NCBI RefSeq assembly: GCF_000003815.2
Contig: NC_049994.1
Location: forward strand, 8,743,757 to 8,807,756
Direction of reading: 5' to 3'
Source: Branchiostoma floridae
Taxonomy: Eukaryota > Chordata > Leptocardii > Amphioxiformes > Branchiostomatidae
DNA length: 64,000 nucleotides
Part shown: positions 36,601 to 46,600 of the stretch, piece after piece
How positions within the stretch are numbered: the stretch's first letter is position 1
How the letters are laid out: every line of letters begins with the position of its first letter
The notes under the pieces: generated by a model
What the model saw: only the letters and a program-made list of their open reading frames with translations
Databases searched by the model: none
What the model was told of the DNA's origin: nothing
Translations under genes and position numbers: made by a program

Positions 36601-37468
36601 CGTCCCACTATCAGCTGGCCCCACTTACGCCGGCCCCCGACTATCCCTTGCTTCTCCGAGAGGCAAGTGATAGTTGGGGGCCAGCTGGTTCGTGGGCCGG
36701 CGGGTGTTCCGTGCGCGCGTGTGGTGGGGATCGGTAAACTTTGCACGCCTCGTAGGAGTCTGCGTTTTCCCAGGGTAGGTCATTGTACGTATGTTCATGT
36801 ACATGAGCCTGGAACTATGCCACACAAGTTCTAGTGGTGCGTACCGATCATTGCGTATAATGTGCCCTAGAAAGTTTTCTTTTTTGAGCGGGAGGGGGGA
36901 AGGTGCATATAAAATTGCATGTTAGCATGAACTGAAATGCAATGTGAAAAATGCATGCAAATTATATACAGCCAGTGTAAACACGAAATGTTTTTTGTCT
37001 TTTTCCAGTGCAAATTTCACTGTCTATGGAAGGTTTTAGATGGTTTTGAACAAGATAAGGGCATATAAGTGACAGATAGCTTTTTGCAAGTCCGGACTTG
37101 AGTCCGGACATTTAGTTTTTATTTTGGACTTGGACCTAAACATTTTAGGTCCAATTCCAAGTCCGGGCTTTAGGTACGCACCACTACACACAACTCCCTT
37201 TCCAGTAGATGCTCAGCGACTGCTGAGACTCTCAGTGAGAGAAGAAAAATATGTTCTGTGTGCTGCTGACAGTAACCGTGCCATCTAGTAGGAGGGGGGG
37301 GGGGGTACCCTATACTTATCTTGTGCCATACTGTTTACTTAATTGAGATTTGCAGACTCCTGGGTACCTCGGTTCAGTTTTGACAAACTGATTTATATAC
37401 CTACCCCGTTTTCTGGTTTTAAGCCGTTGACCGGTGAGCATTGGCTTGGGCTGCTTCTGACTCATCAT
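24603..37468 (-). CDS. BZW: BZW / eIF5-mimic protein (5MP), copy A, stop formed at last exon junction
   Basis: Exons on the minus strand: 37468-37405, 35380-35204, 34415-34306, 33705-33640, 33188-33053, 31499-31390, 31044-30958, 30468-30385, 28941-28876, 27361-27281, 26577-26439, 25579-25457 and 24628-24603. Phases agree throughout. The start [20 protein letters not shown] and exon 2 ([20 protein letters not shown]) match BZW1/BZW2, as does the C-terminal W2 domain (about residues 250-414; [48 protein letters not shown]). These cytosolic proteins bind eIF2 and eIF3 like eIF5 but lack its GTPase-activating domain, and they raise start-codon stringency. Exon 12 ends GAA T and exon 13 begins AA, so splicing creates TAA. 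The product is 414 aa and loses the acidic tail still legible in exon 13. Exon 5 ([14 protein letters not shown]) is more divergent from the family than in copy B. Probably expressed, possibly decaying. Confidence 0.93.
25075..25380. mobile_element. hAT-like MITE in BZW-A intron 12
   Basis: Begins near CTCAAAATACCACCTGCATATG and ends near GTAATTTTCAATGCCACCTG. It shares the body AAATTGGAGCTGTGCAGG with the element at 60096-60386. BZW-B intron 12 lacks it. Confidence 0.6.
25900..26060. repeat. Interspersed repeat of about 140 bp (copy 1)
   Basis: GTTTAGGGTCTCTATAACTA ... CTCTAGCAAGTGAG ... CCAGGGCCTGCTGGCAACAA. The same family occurs at 30598-30740 in this gene and in the paralogous introns at 53745-53900 and 57295-57430, so it spread before the duplication. 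Confidence 0.7.
26635..26945. mobile_element. hAT-like insertion private to BZW-A intron 10
   Basis: The right end GCTGGCTAGAACCCTG is the same terminus as the element at 54606-54945. The aligned BZW-B intron lacks this segment. The left boundary is uncertain. Confidence 0.5.
27528..28738. mobile_element. 1.2-kb non-autonomous hAT element in BZW-A intron 9
   Basis: Inverted termini: GGCTCGAAATACTGGGTCC with GTGCACC words at the left, and on the minus strand CAGGGCTCGAAATTCC with GGTGCACTGGTGCACCC at the right. The flanks read CAATTC and CAATTTCT. BZW-B keeps an uninterrupted CAATTTCTTATGG at about 55840, the empty site. No transposase frame was seen inside. Confidence 0.8.
29116..29301 (-). 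pseudogene. Non-LTR retrotransposon reverse-transcriptase C-terminal fragment
   Basis: A minus-strand frame contains [15 protein letters not shown] followed by an [10 protein letters not shown] stretch, the tail motif (RWeDDlrxw...A.dRxxWr) found at the end of many LINE ORF2 proteins. The matching BZW-B intron (about 56170-56300) keeps a more decayed version, so insertion predates the duplication. Confidence 0.6.
29325..29516. mobile_element. Fold-back MITE with 75-bp arms
   Basis: The left arm starts CCCCCCTTCACATTAGGCG and includes GAGCTCTAAATTACGAGGAG. The right arm is its near-perfect inverse, ending CGCCTAATGTGAGGGGGG. The loop is about 40 bases. Absent from BZW-B. Confidence 0.85.
29560..29860. 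repeat. Degenerate tandem repeat (AGATCATTGGAAGACC-like)
   Basis: About 12 to 14 diverged units of 20-30 bases in BZW-A intron 8; a shorter version is at 56300-56490 in BZW-B. Confidence 0.7.
30598..30740. repeat. Interspersed repeat of about 140 bp (copy 2)
   Basis: Same family as 25900-26060, in BZW-A intron 7. Confidence 0.7.
31734..32100. mobile_element. PIF/Harbinger-like MITE with TTA target duplication
   Basis: Arms of about 85 bases: GGCCACACCAATTTAATTTC then TTGGTTCACGGATT at the left, and the exact inverse at the right. TTA lies at 31731-31733 and again at 32101-32103. BZW-B has the unoccupied sequence AAAGTGTTGTGTATGCAG at about 58738. Confidence 0.88.
33985..34140. repeat. Interspersed repeat shared with BZW-B and the TLC intron
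   Basis: GGAACTTCTGTTGCAGTACC ... TTTGCAGAAACCTACCC. The paralogous position in BZW-B is 60655-60760, and a third related copy is at about 17240-17400. Confidence 0.65.
36556..36737. mobile_element. GC-rich fold-back element near the duplication edge
   Basis: TTACCGATCCCC at the left and GGGGATCGGTAA at the right, with interior complementary words (CGCGCG, CAGCTGGCCCC/GGGGGCCAGCTGG, GCTTCTCCGAG). It begins about 100 bases beyond the point where A/B homology ends. Confidence 0.7.
36833..37193. mobile_element. MITE with TGGTGCGTACC termini
   Basis: TGGTGCGTACC at 36834 is inverted as GGTACGCACCA at about 37173-37183. The inside contains AAGTCCGGACTTG-type words shared with the other GGTCCGGAC elements. 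It lies in BZW-A intron 1. Confidence 0.6.
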
Positions 37469-37479
37469 AAATTCTTATT

Positions 37480-40190
37480 CTTGCTGCAACAATACAACAA
37501 CAACAAATACTGAATTAAATAATAGGGAACGATTGTGAACTACAAGTAATCAAACAATATATAAGAGAATATGTAACAATCATGTCTTAAAGATCAATCA
37601 AATAAGAATTTTATTTGAAACAACAATAATGCTGACAAACTGTTAACTTACTGTAATTATACCTTCCATTGACACATTTTGAACAGTAAAAGCTGGTCTT
37701 TGCTTAGGAATGTGAGGAAAAAGCAAACTCAGACTTTTTACCTGTTTACACTAACTACCAGCTTCTCGACATTTGGACAGTTTTACCACACAAAACACAG
37801 AATTCAGTTTGAATGCTATTTTCACGGTTTCAAAGGTGAGGAAAACGATCACCACCAAAGATATTTTCTATGCACCAGACAGATTCAGTACTGCCAACAA
37901 GACATCATCATTTTCAACATATCTTTCAGCCTATGTCACAAAGTTACGGGTCGTTTGAAAGCCATGTTATCTTTAATGAAGGTATACGTACTTGCCAGCC
38001 AAGTTGTGGGCATTCTTTCCTGCAAACTTTCAGATCAGCAGTTTCATGTGACTCATTTCCAATGGATGGAGAGAAAAATTCTTCGTCTTTTGTCAACCAC
38101 TAAGTGTACGGTGCTTATTTTCTCTTCGTCTGAAGCGCAGAAACAAAACTTGAAAAGACAGATGTTCGTACATAGACAACATTTGAAAGCTTGACTTATT
38201 TTTTGTTTGGTTTGACTTCTTTCTTAGAGGCAGTGAAAGACGAATTTGCTCACTTCTTTTATAATGTATGGGTTACTTGATTTTAGCAGTAGAATGATTT
38301 TGTTATGGTCAGGAATAGCGGAAAAGTAAGAATGTATTTTGGACACGTTATTGAGCAAATGGTATCTTATCACAGACTTCTTCTAGATGGAAGAAATGTT
38401 CATTATAACAGACTACTGGTATCTTATGGATGAAACGGGGTGCGAAAATAATTTGTAATGATAAAAAATCGTAAGACAATCCTAAGTCAGACAACTCTTC
38501 AGACAATTAAGCAAGTTTGCATGGGCTATTATGTTACCCATCTACAATTTACCACTCAAAAAAGGCAGAAATCTGGAAAACAGTATTTCTATCTGTACTG
38601 ATCATGTACAGTAGAGATGGGACGGAATGTCTACCGAAGCATTAGAAATCTGTATATATGTCAGAACGGTCTCACTAAATACCGAAAACAACCGAAAACA
38701 ACCGAAAACAACTTGACATCTACCGAAAACAACCGAAAACAACTCTAAAAATACTGAAAACAACTCAATAAATACTGAAAACAACTCAATAAATACCGAA
38801 AACAACTCGAAACCTCCTAAAACACTTATTTCTATTTTATTTTCATCTACTCGTTACTATCCCTTGCATTATTTTCTCCTTGGCCAAGGGAGAGAATGGG
38901 GTGATTCTAAATGAAGGATTCTTTCAGCAAAGGGGATGTAGGCTGTGGAAACACCTTTATATCACACACTGTTTTATTTTGATCATTTAATCCAGAATAA
39001 GGGGCCTCTGTGGTAATACACCTTGCGGTTTGTTCATTTAAACCGATTTGTTGTGGCAGCGGAATGCGTTATAATTGAGCAAGAAATGAACTAGATTGTT
39101 TTGGTTGCTAGAAAAAAAAATGTAGTACACATGAGGTAAATGCGCAGCAGGCAGATTCAACAGTAATTAATAAGCAAACCCATTTTCGAAGCAGTTTTGT
39201 CGGGGGATAGTAGTGACTGCGATTTCAAGTTGGGGCCACTACTACATGTGTACACCCCCGCTCCACCGTAAACTCTCCTTGGAGTTACACAATAGATACC
39301 AAGTAGTATAGATATCCATTGATGAGTTTGCGAGTTAACCAAGCAGTCCCCGTTTATAACATACAGGATCCGTGAATCTGAATTCGAACATTAATATATT
39401 CGAAAAGGCAAAGGAGATCGTTGACTCTATTATTACTAATATTGTATTAATAATATGGGTCGTCCTAGCCTAACTCCTGTCCAAAATAAAATCAAAATTA
39501 TTAAATAATAACCCATTGAAATGATTGTCTGTTGTTCGTGGTTGTGTCGAGTTGTTTTCGGTTGTTTTCGGTAGTTAAAAGTTGTTTTCGGTTGTTTTCG
39601 GTAGTTGAAAGTTGTTTTCAGTTGTTTTCGGTTGTTTTCGGTATTTAGTGAGACCCTGTCAGAACACCATATACGGTTACAGAACCCTACGCTGTTCAAT
39701 CCACAAAGGCTAACAACACAGAAGCATTTTAGATGTTCTAAACTTACTTATAAAAAGATAATTCATAGTTACATACATGTGTCTAATACACAGCATAAAG
39801 GTACTCGTTGTTCTCATCAAATATGTCACATACTCAATACCAACAATTAGTTACATCACATTGTAACTATATTGCTCAACAAGTTGTACAAAGCATGGCA
39901 CCTATATCTACTGATATATAATTACAGTTCTATAAGACTAATCTACATAATACATTTTGTACAAGGGTTCATAGTATGGGAAGAAAATATATTGGGCGAC
40001 GACCACTTTAATAACGCTACACAAACTAGCTTTTGCATGTGGGACGAATACGTCAACAAAAGTGACCAGTCAAACATGTACGATATCAATTGCAAAGCAA
40101 ACCTCTATCTATATACATATGTTCTATATTCAATACCAATAAGAGTTTGGGTTCTGAATTCATAATTTTCAATAGTAGGAACAGGACTTA
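37480..40190. other. BZW-A 5' intron/upstream region, no other gene seen
   Basis: A TTGCAG acceptor lies just upstream of the BZW-A start, so a 5' non-coding exon is expected farther right. The long open frame at 37679-38194 (+) looks like chance. A transposon occupies 38668-39656. Confidence 0.4.
38668..39656. mobile_element. Mutator-like non-autonomous element with repeat-built arms and 9-bp target duplication
   Basis: Direct repeats TGTCAGAAC flank it at 38659-38667 and 39657-39665. The termini are inverted (GGTCTCACTAAATACCG). Each arm continues as an array of the 10-mer ACCGAAAACA (left about 38681-38812, right inverted about 39541-39640). The 9-bp duplication and long arms suggest a MULE. 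No transposase is seen in the interior. Confidence 0.8.
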
Positions 40191-40191
40191 C

Positions 40192-40261
40192 CTCCTCTTG
40201 CCGTGCCGTACGAAAGAAGTGTGTAGACAGTGTCGCTAGAAATAAATGTGGTTTTATATAG
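40192..40261 (-). promoter_or_regulatory. TATA box and candidate first 5'UTR exon, probably of BZW-A
   Basis: Minus-strand TATATAAAA at 40260-40252. About 30 bases downstream a short segment ends in GAG|gtaagt, with the donor at 40191. It would splice to the TTGCAG acceptor next to the BZW-A start. The link to BZW-A is inferred. Confidence 0.35.
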
Positions 40262-40922
40262 GGCTATGGTTTATCAGACAAGTGGTACAACCTGTTACAC
40301 CACTTTCGACAATCAGAATACAACTCGTGACCAAAATGTGTCAACCAATCAGAGTGTGATCCGGTAAAAGATGTTGTGTAGATTATTCGCGTAACTATTG
40401 ATGTCTAGAGGATATTTCTAATTTCAGGGACAAAATCTTATACAGTGCACCTTTAAACTGGTATTACTCTTAGGTATCTTCTGACAAACTGCAATATGCC
40501 TGTGCTTACAAAAAAGCAAAGACAAGTGATACCATTCGATCCAAGCTCCGATCTAATTTTGGACCAATATTTAAAGAACGCTTTATTTGAACACTTTCTG
40601 TTGTGTCGCTATATAAAAGTAATTCAATCAAAACATACATTAACATACAAAAAATACATCAAAACATACATTAACACATTGAGTATAACTATAAGGCTTT
40701 TATGAAAGGACAATCACACTACATGCCAAACTTTATTACAGAGAAATGGATATCGTGTCGTCCTATTTCACTTTACGATTTTTATTTCAAGGAATTGTAT
40801 GGCATGGCATAAGAGATGGTTGCTGCAACGCCTCCTGTTGATTTGTTTGGGAACTGTTGTTGGGCGGGAAAAAAAGGTCATTCTCTCACCCTACGGATCA
40901 TGGTTCGTGTTTTTTTTAAAAA

Positions 40923-41903
40923 CTTGAGTCCTCTGATGGCAGTCATCCCTTCTTTGTTATGGTACTCTTGTGCTTTGTATTCCTCTACGTCCTGTCCATC
41001 TGTATAATAGTTCCTCTGTACGTTCGGATATTAGTCAAAGTAAGGCAGTCTCACCGTTTGGTGGTAAGGGAGACTAGGTCGGACAACCAGGCATTTCTTA
41101 TGATGTTTGTAGTGACGGTCTTTTTTCTTTTCACCTGGCTTCCTTATCACGTCATTTATTTTATTATCCATCGAGTTGTTTCAAAAGAGAACGACGTGGC
41201 AATCGAGTTGGCAAAATCGCTCGCGGTTCTGAACTCCATGGCCAACCCGTTTCTCTATGCTCTTCTCGGGAGGAACTTTCGACATCAGCTAAAAAAGATG
41301 TTTTGCTGCAAACAGCGGGAGAACAGGAAACATTGGAGACCAAAGAGCGAAGCTTCGACGGACATGACACTAACAAGACATGTAGTAGAAGCAACAGAAC
41401 ATGCTATAGGACAGGCAGATGTGACGGAACAGGCCCAGGATACAGGTGGGACAGGACAGGCCCATGACACAGGTGGGACAGAAAGGACCAAGGCTACAGA
41501 CGGGACAGAAAGGACCAAGGCTACCGACAGGACAGAAAGGACCAAGGCTACCGACAGGACAGAAAGGACCAAGGCTACTGACGGGACAGAAAGGACCAAA
41601 GCTACTGACGGGACAGAAAGGACCAAGGCTACTGACGGGACAGAAAGGACCAAGGCTACCGACGGGACAGAAAGGACCAAGGCTACTGTCGGGACAGAAA
41701 GGACCAAGGCTACCGACGGGACAGAAAGGACCAAAGCTACCGACGGGACAGAAAGGACCAAGGCTACTGACGGGACAGAAAGGACCAAGGCTACCGACGG
41801 GACAGAAAGGACCAAGGCTACTGACGGGACAGAAAGGACCAAGGCTACCGACGGGACAGAAAGGACCAAAGCTACCGACGGGACAGAAAGGACCAAGGCT
41901 TAA
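40923..41903 (+). pseudogene. 5'-truncated second GPCR copy (TM5-TM7 plus repeat tail)
   Basis: Homology to the complete GPCR begins abruptly at CTTGAGTCCTCTGATG, equivalent to residue 158 there, with a stop codon just upstream in frame. TM5, the WLP motif of TM6 and NPFLY of TM7 remain; the first ATG (40959) is inside TM5. TM1-TM4 and the ERY motif are missing, so no working receptor can be made. The frame is otherwise intact through the tail, which ends in about 16 units of GTERTKATD. It is most likely a relic of the duplication; a spliced gene with an unrecognised 5' exon is less likely. Confidence 0.8.
41475..41900 (+). repeat. 27-bp minisatellite in the truncated GPCR copy
   Basis: About 16 nearly identical units (GGGACAGAAAGGACCAAGGC plus 7 bases). 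It is much more homogeneous than the array in the complete GPCR, which indicates recent expansion. Other frames are open only because the unit is a multiple of three. Confidence 0.9.
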
Positions 41904-42219
41904 CTGACGGGACAAGACTGGCTACAGGTGGGGCAAGACAGTCCCAGGCTACAAATGCGATAGGACAGTCCCAGGCTACAGGTGGAACAGGACAGTCCCA
42001 TGCTACAGGCGGGATATGACGTGTACAAGGGTACAAAGGAGACAGGCCAGACCTGGTTATTTTCGGTACTACGTCATGCAATTGCCAAAACTCTGTCTAT
42101 CCGGAACAAAAGAAAAGCAAGTTACATTATGTTTTCCATGCCAACTATCATAATTCTTCATGTTCTCGTAATGTGTGCACAGCCTGAAATTATCAGTGAA
42201 GACATATATCCGTGCATTC

Positions 42220-43615
42220 TAAGGAAACATAGTTTATTTTCCCACTCAGAAACCGCTTAATAGAAGAAAGGTACACTATGCTCTCCATATGTAAGTTAAA
42301 GATACCCCACCATTAATTTTTATCTGATGTAGTTACCAAGGGTGAACACCTATTAACACAAAAGTGAACAATTAAAAGCACTATATGTATATAAATGGGG
42401 TTTATTTCGAAAAACAAGCAACATTGTCTCAAACATGGCAACCAATACATCTGAGTTCAAACAGTATTTTCCAAATTAACGGTAGAAGACTTTCACGACA
42501 AATTAATTAAAACATATACAGCGCCAACCATGAAAACTTGTGAGACGATACCTATCCGTCAAGAACAGTGAGCTATAAAAACAGACAGTAGCGGAATTAG
42601 GTGCTCCATACTAGAAAACAGTACGAAATTGTGCAAAAACAGGCATGAACACACTGCAAATGAGCCGGATCATTACATCTACTTGTAGATTACAAGTCTT
42701 CTTACTTTTGTTGAAAGGTACACTTGCTATTCACTATGCTTCTTTTTAGTATCTACATGTACATACATATTTTTTTAACAGGGACAAATATGACTGTACA
42801 ATGCAGTTTGTGTGCAACATCTTCCCACTTTTGCAAACAAAAAGTCATACGGCTAAGTCTATAGATTTTTTATTTGTAATTCTTGGGTCTATATATGGCT
42901 GAGCAGCCGGGAAATATCAAGTAAACATTGTTTACTGTAGATTATCAACTGGATAGAGATTGCTTTCCTAAATTAAAATACTTTTCTGTTAAGAAAGTTA
43001 ACTAATGAGTCCTACTAATAAGCCTCCTAATGTGTTGATTAAGTTTCATGATTGACTGTCTGCAAGGATAGAACATCCAAAGTGTATGAAGTATACTATC
43101 TTAATTTGTGGTCATATTTTTGAGTCCATATAAAAGCTAGAAATATTTAAGGTCAAACCTTACTTTGATATAGGCAAATATCTGATAATACACTGAGTTA
43201 CTTTCTGCTTACCTTTAGTCTAATTTTCAATGCCAACCAATGTAAAATGAACACTTTGGTTGGATACCAATCTGTCAAAGTGAGTATTTGCTCCAAATTG
43301 AAACCTTCCTTTTTCATTCACTTTGATTTATCATGCTATGTATTACAACCATATACAAATAAACATGTGCGGAATAGACAGAGGTATCAACTTTCCCAAA
43401 TACACAACTTAAAACTCTTGCCATACTGGTAGGTGTTGATCATGACTGCCTTTGACTCTGTTGGAGAACAATATAAAAACCGTGTAATTACTTCCGATAT
43501 GCCATTGGTTTGATGCTGACAAGTTTCAAAGTCAGTGATTTTATTTGACAGGTGTGGGCAACAGAGTTACAGTATTGTAGTTATCTACCTGAAACAACAG
43601 AGCTACATGTATATG
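42220..43615. other. Intergenic, no gene seen
   Basis: AT-rich sequence between the GPCR relic flank (homologous to 23510-23690 up to about 42215) and the end of the ankyrin-like gene. Confidence 0.4.
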
Positions 43616-43620
43616 TGCAT

Positions 43621-43626
43621 TTTATT
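43621..43626 (-). terminator. poly(A) signal of the ankyrin-like death-domain gene
   Basis: Minus-strand AATAAA 25 bases beyond the stop codon. Confidence 0.7.
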
Positions 43627-43650
43627 TACCTTTGAAGTGAGCACAATCAG

Positions 43651-46600
43651 TTACTTCTCAGCCACTGGTGCTTCCTTCACAGTTGTTTCTGAAATATAAA
43701 CAACAAAACATTTTAATCTACTACGCAAATGCACAGTGTTATTGATTCAACTGTTGTGTAAATTATGAAATGGGTTGTACCAGAACACTCAATTGAAGAG
43801 CAAATTCAAATACAATTTGACTTGTTATCTCATTGTAGCACATAGAACTGAAAAATACCTGGGAATTTCTCCTTCAAACCATCCAACACACTCTGCAGCC
43901 CTGCCTGTTTTAGAGCCTTCATCAGCAAATCTATGGTTGCAAAGTTCCCTTTCTTCCGTTTCCACTTTCCCAGCATGTGCCAGCAGCTTTTCTTATTGTC
44001 ACGGTTTAGTTCGGCAATGTTTTGAATGTCTGTCCATGAGAAACCAAGAAAATGGGCCAAGTCCATCCAGTCAGTGCTTGCTTTTTCCTTGATGAAGTAG
44101 ATGTAATCAGCCATACCTGACATGCACCATGGACAAAGACAGTAATCATTTTGTAAGTGCTGAGTGTTGAGTATTTTTTCAATTGTGTTCTGCACTTCTG
44201 CTTCCCTTGTACTGGGTTGAATTGAACACATACTCTTATGGAGTGCCTTTATTGATAATTATTTTTGATAAGAAGGTTATGTTTTCGGGAGCATTCTTAT
44301 CTGTCTGTCTCTTTGTCTGTGATGCCTGGATGGATTGCCTTGAGATTTGAGGGTAGGTCTTGATGAGACCTCGAAATGATTAGATTTTTGGCCCTGGGTG
44401 GAGACGATGATGAAGTGTGTTTGTCATTGATCATCATTATCCAGCCATACTAGCAAATATTAACCAATAGGTATGGTTTATGTGTACATGTGTACAATCA
44501 TGTGACATTGAAAAATCCTACTGTACTTGTCTAATTGAGCTATATGTCCAACTTTGTAACAACTGTAAGTGCCAATACCTGATTTCTTTTTGATCGTCCG
44601 TTTGACTTCTGATGCAATTGTTGGTCGGGAACCGGATGCTGCTCCCTATTGGTAAAATAATTCAGTGACATAATTGTCAATGAGTCTTTTCTAATGATTA
44701 ATCTAAATACAATGCTATCTTTACATACTTTGTTCTAAGTGTTGTGGGCTTGACTTATCAATCAATTTGATATTATTTGTCAGTCATTGAAGAAACATCA
44801 AATTATCTATCTTTCTGGTAATAAATGTAGCCTGATTAAAATGGCACCCCTAGCGGCCGACCCCACAATTGCCGCCGCCCTAGGAGGAGGGGGTCATTAA
44901 CCCAGGCCAGTGAGAGCTTGTGTAAACACAAACTAGTAATAAATGATACATTGCTGTATTTTTAACATTGTCTACAAGACAGCTTTAAATGCCATAGCTG
45001 TATTTTACGTCTGTAATAGTTTTTTTTTTCATTTGATCCAATATAAAAGAATGTAAGTACCTGCAGGTGGTCTTCCATCTGTCTAGCCGGGAGTACTTTT
45101 ATCGAAAGTTCACACAGAAAGATTGAGCTGGGTTGCTCTTCTGGTTCTTGTTCCTTCCTCAGAACACTGCATACTTTCTTTCCATGGGCATTTACTCCGA
45201 CAGAAACGCGAGGCAAGGCATAGAACGTCACAAACCCCTCTCCGTCTAAATCTGTCTTGCCTTTGCCTTCTTTCTCACCTCTGACTGTGATATGGAGGAG
45301 GTTATGTTTTATCTGACTGTGGAAAGTTATTTGCTTGTCAGCCTTGCCGAACTGTGCGAATGACACGTTGCCTTCTATGTTTATTCCTACCTTTTGGCCT
45401 TCACACAGCCTTACTATTTTGCTTGGTACTGGAGCCTTGTAACCAGCACGAGTCTCTTTGTCGTCTGTGTCACTGACTTTGCAGCATTCTATGAGGAACT
45501 GATTTTGGTTGTCCTCCCGCTGCATTAGCATGAACTGTGCATCATGCTGATGAATCCAATTGCAAAGTGCCAACGGAATCGGTCCTATTTCCTCTGATTT
45601 GCCACCAGCCTGCATATCGAGTATGATATGGCTGAAAGATAGAATTATTTGAAAATATGAATAAAAAGAAGAAAAATATGTTGTTTTTTTGTCTGCAATT
45701 TTCAAATGCCGGAAAGGGTGCTAAATCTCAGTCTACTAACGGTACTAGACTAAGTACAGATTTTACCCTAAAACCTGCTAAAATCATGATGTCATCATGA
45801 TGACTGTTACAAAATGTTCAGTACCTGGAGGCTTCTGTGACGTTGAACTCAACAAATTCTCCAAGGTCTCGGATGTTGACATCATCAGTCACATCTGTCC
45901 ACTGGTCTGTCCCCTCCTCAGATGATGTCACACGCAGTTCGGTGGCGCCACCTTGTGGAACCTCCATGTAGTGCCGAGGATGTGGCACTTGCACTGTGAC
46001 TGGCTTGTTGAAGTGTACTGTTAACTGATCAGCAGCTTCGATCTTCACTATCGGGCTGGTGCAAACAAGGCTGTGGGAAGACTGGTCCCTGGCCTTCATG
46101 TCCTCCAATACTTCTTTGGAAATTTCTTGAACCTGTTTTTGCACATAGGATAATGATTCAGTTACACTTAAGGGTACGACAGACAAAAGGAAGCACAGTA
46201 ATTTGTTTCAGATGAAGACATTTTCCGTTAATAGTACAGTACGACAATTATTTCTCCAAAGGAGAAGCAAATATACACATCAACATTGATACCCTTTTTA
46301 TTCTACATGTTGGTATTGAAGATTGTTACCTGTAATTTCACTTGAATCGGCGTGCTCACTGACTGCTCAGGGATAGTGATTATTACAGTAGGCTGGGTTG
46401 ATGATGTCACTGTGACTCCTTTTGTAGATACAGAAAAGTGGTCTCGTTTGAGTTGACTGATGACAGCAAAGATGGCAAAGTGATCCACGGTAACTGTGAT
46501 ATGCTCTTTGCTCTGAAATAAGAAAACAAAAGAGAAAACCTCAAAAGTCATAATCTATTAGACAGAGAATCATACAAAATTTGTCAGATGTTTCATGATG

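Noticed and set aside
37679-38194. 171-codon plus-strand frame upstream of BZW-A.
   Set aside because: No family resemblance, low-complexity AT-rich coding, no splice or promoter context, and it lies in the BZW-A 5' intron.
40923-41903. A second functional GPCR.
   Set aside because: TM1-TM4 and the ERY motif are absent and an in-frame stop lies at the breakpoint.
41285-41915. Long open frames on the minus strand and in other plus frames across the GPCR-relic array (Val-Leu-Ser- and Gly-Pro-Phe-Cys-rich).
   Set aside because: They result from a 27-bp unit without stop codons in those frames. The frame continuous with TM7 explains the coding part.
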